The notes below the pieces were generated by a model. It was not told where the DNA came from. It did no database searches and worked only from the letters and a program-made list of their open reading frames with translations. From Minisyncoccota bacterium (GTDB lineage: Bacteria; Verrucomicrobiota; Lentisphaeria; Oligosphaerales; MVZH01), in assembly GCA_021734725.1 (NCBI GenBank), contig JAIPIM010000299.1, forward strand, positions 1 through 5,043: DNA of 5,043 bases, written 5' to 3'. The position numbers and the translations under genes are program-made. The stretch's first letter is position 1. Each line of letters begins with the position of its first letter. Below are positions 4,993 to 5,043 of the stretch, piece by piece.

Positions 4993-5043
4993 GTGTCATT
5001 AGTATCTCTTAACAAAAAAGCAAAAGCGGCGTTGGAAGCCCTG
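4993..5043 (+). CDS. Possible start of a further gene, cut by the right edge
   Basis: From GTG 4993 a frame stays open to the end of the window, reading VSLVSLNKKAKAALEAL, 17 residues with a lysine- and alanine-rich, helix-like composition. The frame has a stop at 4975-4977, and the GTG has only GGCAAG ahead of it. It is too short to assign a family. Frames open by chance over 50 bases are common, so this is tentative. Confidence 0.3.
   Translation, partial: MSLVSLNKKAKAALEAL

Overview
This 5,043-base window looks like ordinary chromosome of a Gram-negative-type bacterium of medium G+C. No rRNA, tRNA, transposase, phage gene or CRISPR array was seen. The lineage is uncertain. The style of the histidine-kinase C-terminus, the short iPGM-like metalloenzyme and the membrane-anchored TPR protein would fit a PVC-group bacterium (Verrucomicrobia, Kiritimatiellota or Lentisphaerae) or a relative, but that is an impression and not a demonstrated assignment.

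Layout from left to right. (1) Positions 1-822, minus strand: the first 274 residues of a membrane-anchored TPR-like protein whose C-terminus lies off the left edge. (2) Positions 823-1131: a divergent regulatory region of about 310 bases with a good sigma70-like promoter facing left, weaker candidates facing right, and several very short ORFs that cannot be settled. (3) Positions 1132-2780, plus strand: a 14-codon leader-like ORF with a near-perfect Shine-Dalgarno, then a divergent Gfo/Idh/MocA-type protein, then a TrmH-family tRNA/rRNA 2'-O-methyltransferase starting 8 bases after the preceding stop. (4) Positions 2861-3458, plus strand: the remains of a PAS-domain histidine kinase that has lost its phosphoacceptor domain and most of its ATPase domain through an internal deletion that also changed the frame. 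(5) Positions 3459-3593: a short gap holding a nested inverted repeat rich in TTCGT units. (6) Positions 3594-4466, minus strand: a complete alkaline-phosphatase-superfamily metalloenzyme related to cofactor-independent phosphoglycerate mutase. (7) Positions 4467-4618: a divergent spacer with a compact hairpin just before the next gene. (8) Positions 4619-4900, plus strand: a DUF503/YlxP-family protein, followed near the right edge by what may be the first codons of another gene.

The genes do not form an obvious single pathway. The Gfo/Idh-like gene and trmH are probably co-transcribed. TrmH and YlxP both belong to the RNA and translation side of the cell, but they are separated by the kinase remnant and an opposing gene. 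I found no convincing new multi-gene system. The points most worth a second look are the decayed kinase, the loss of the catalytic EKP lysine in the Gfo/Idh-like protein, the strong-SD leader ORF in frame with that gene, and the nested inverted repeat at 3491-3560.
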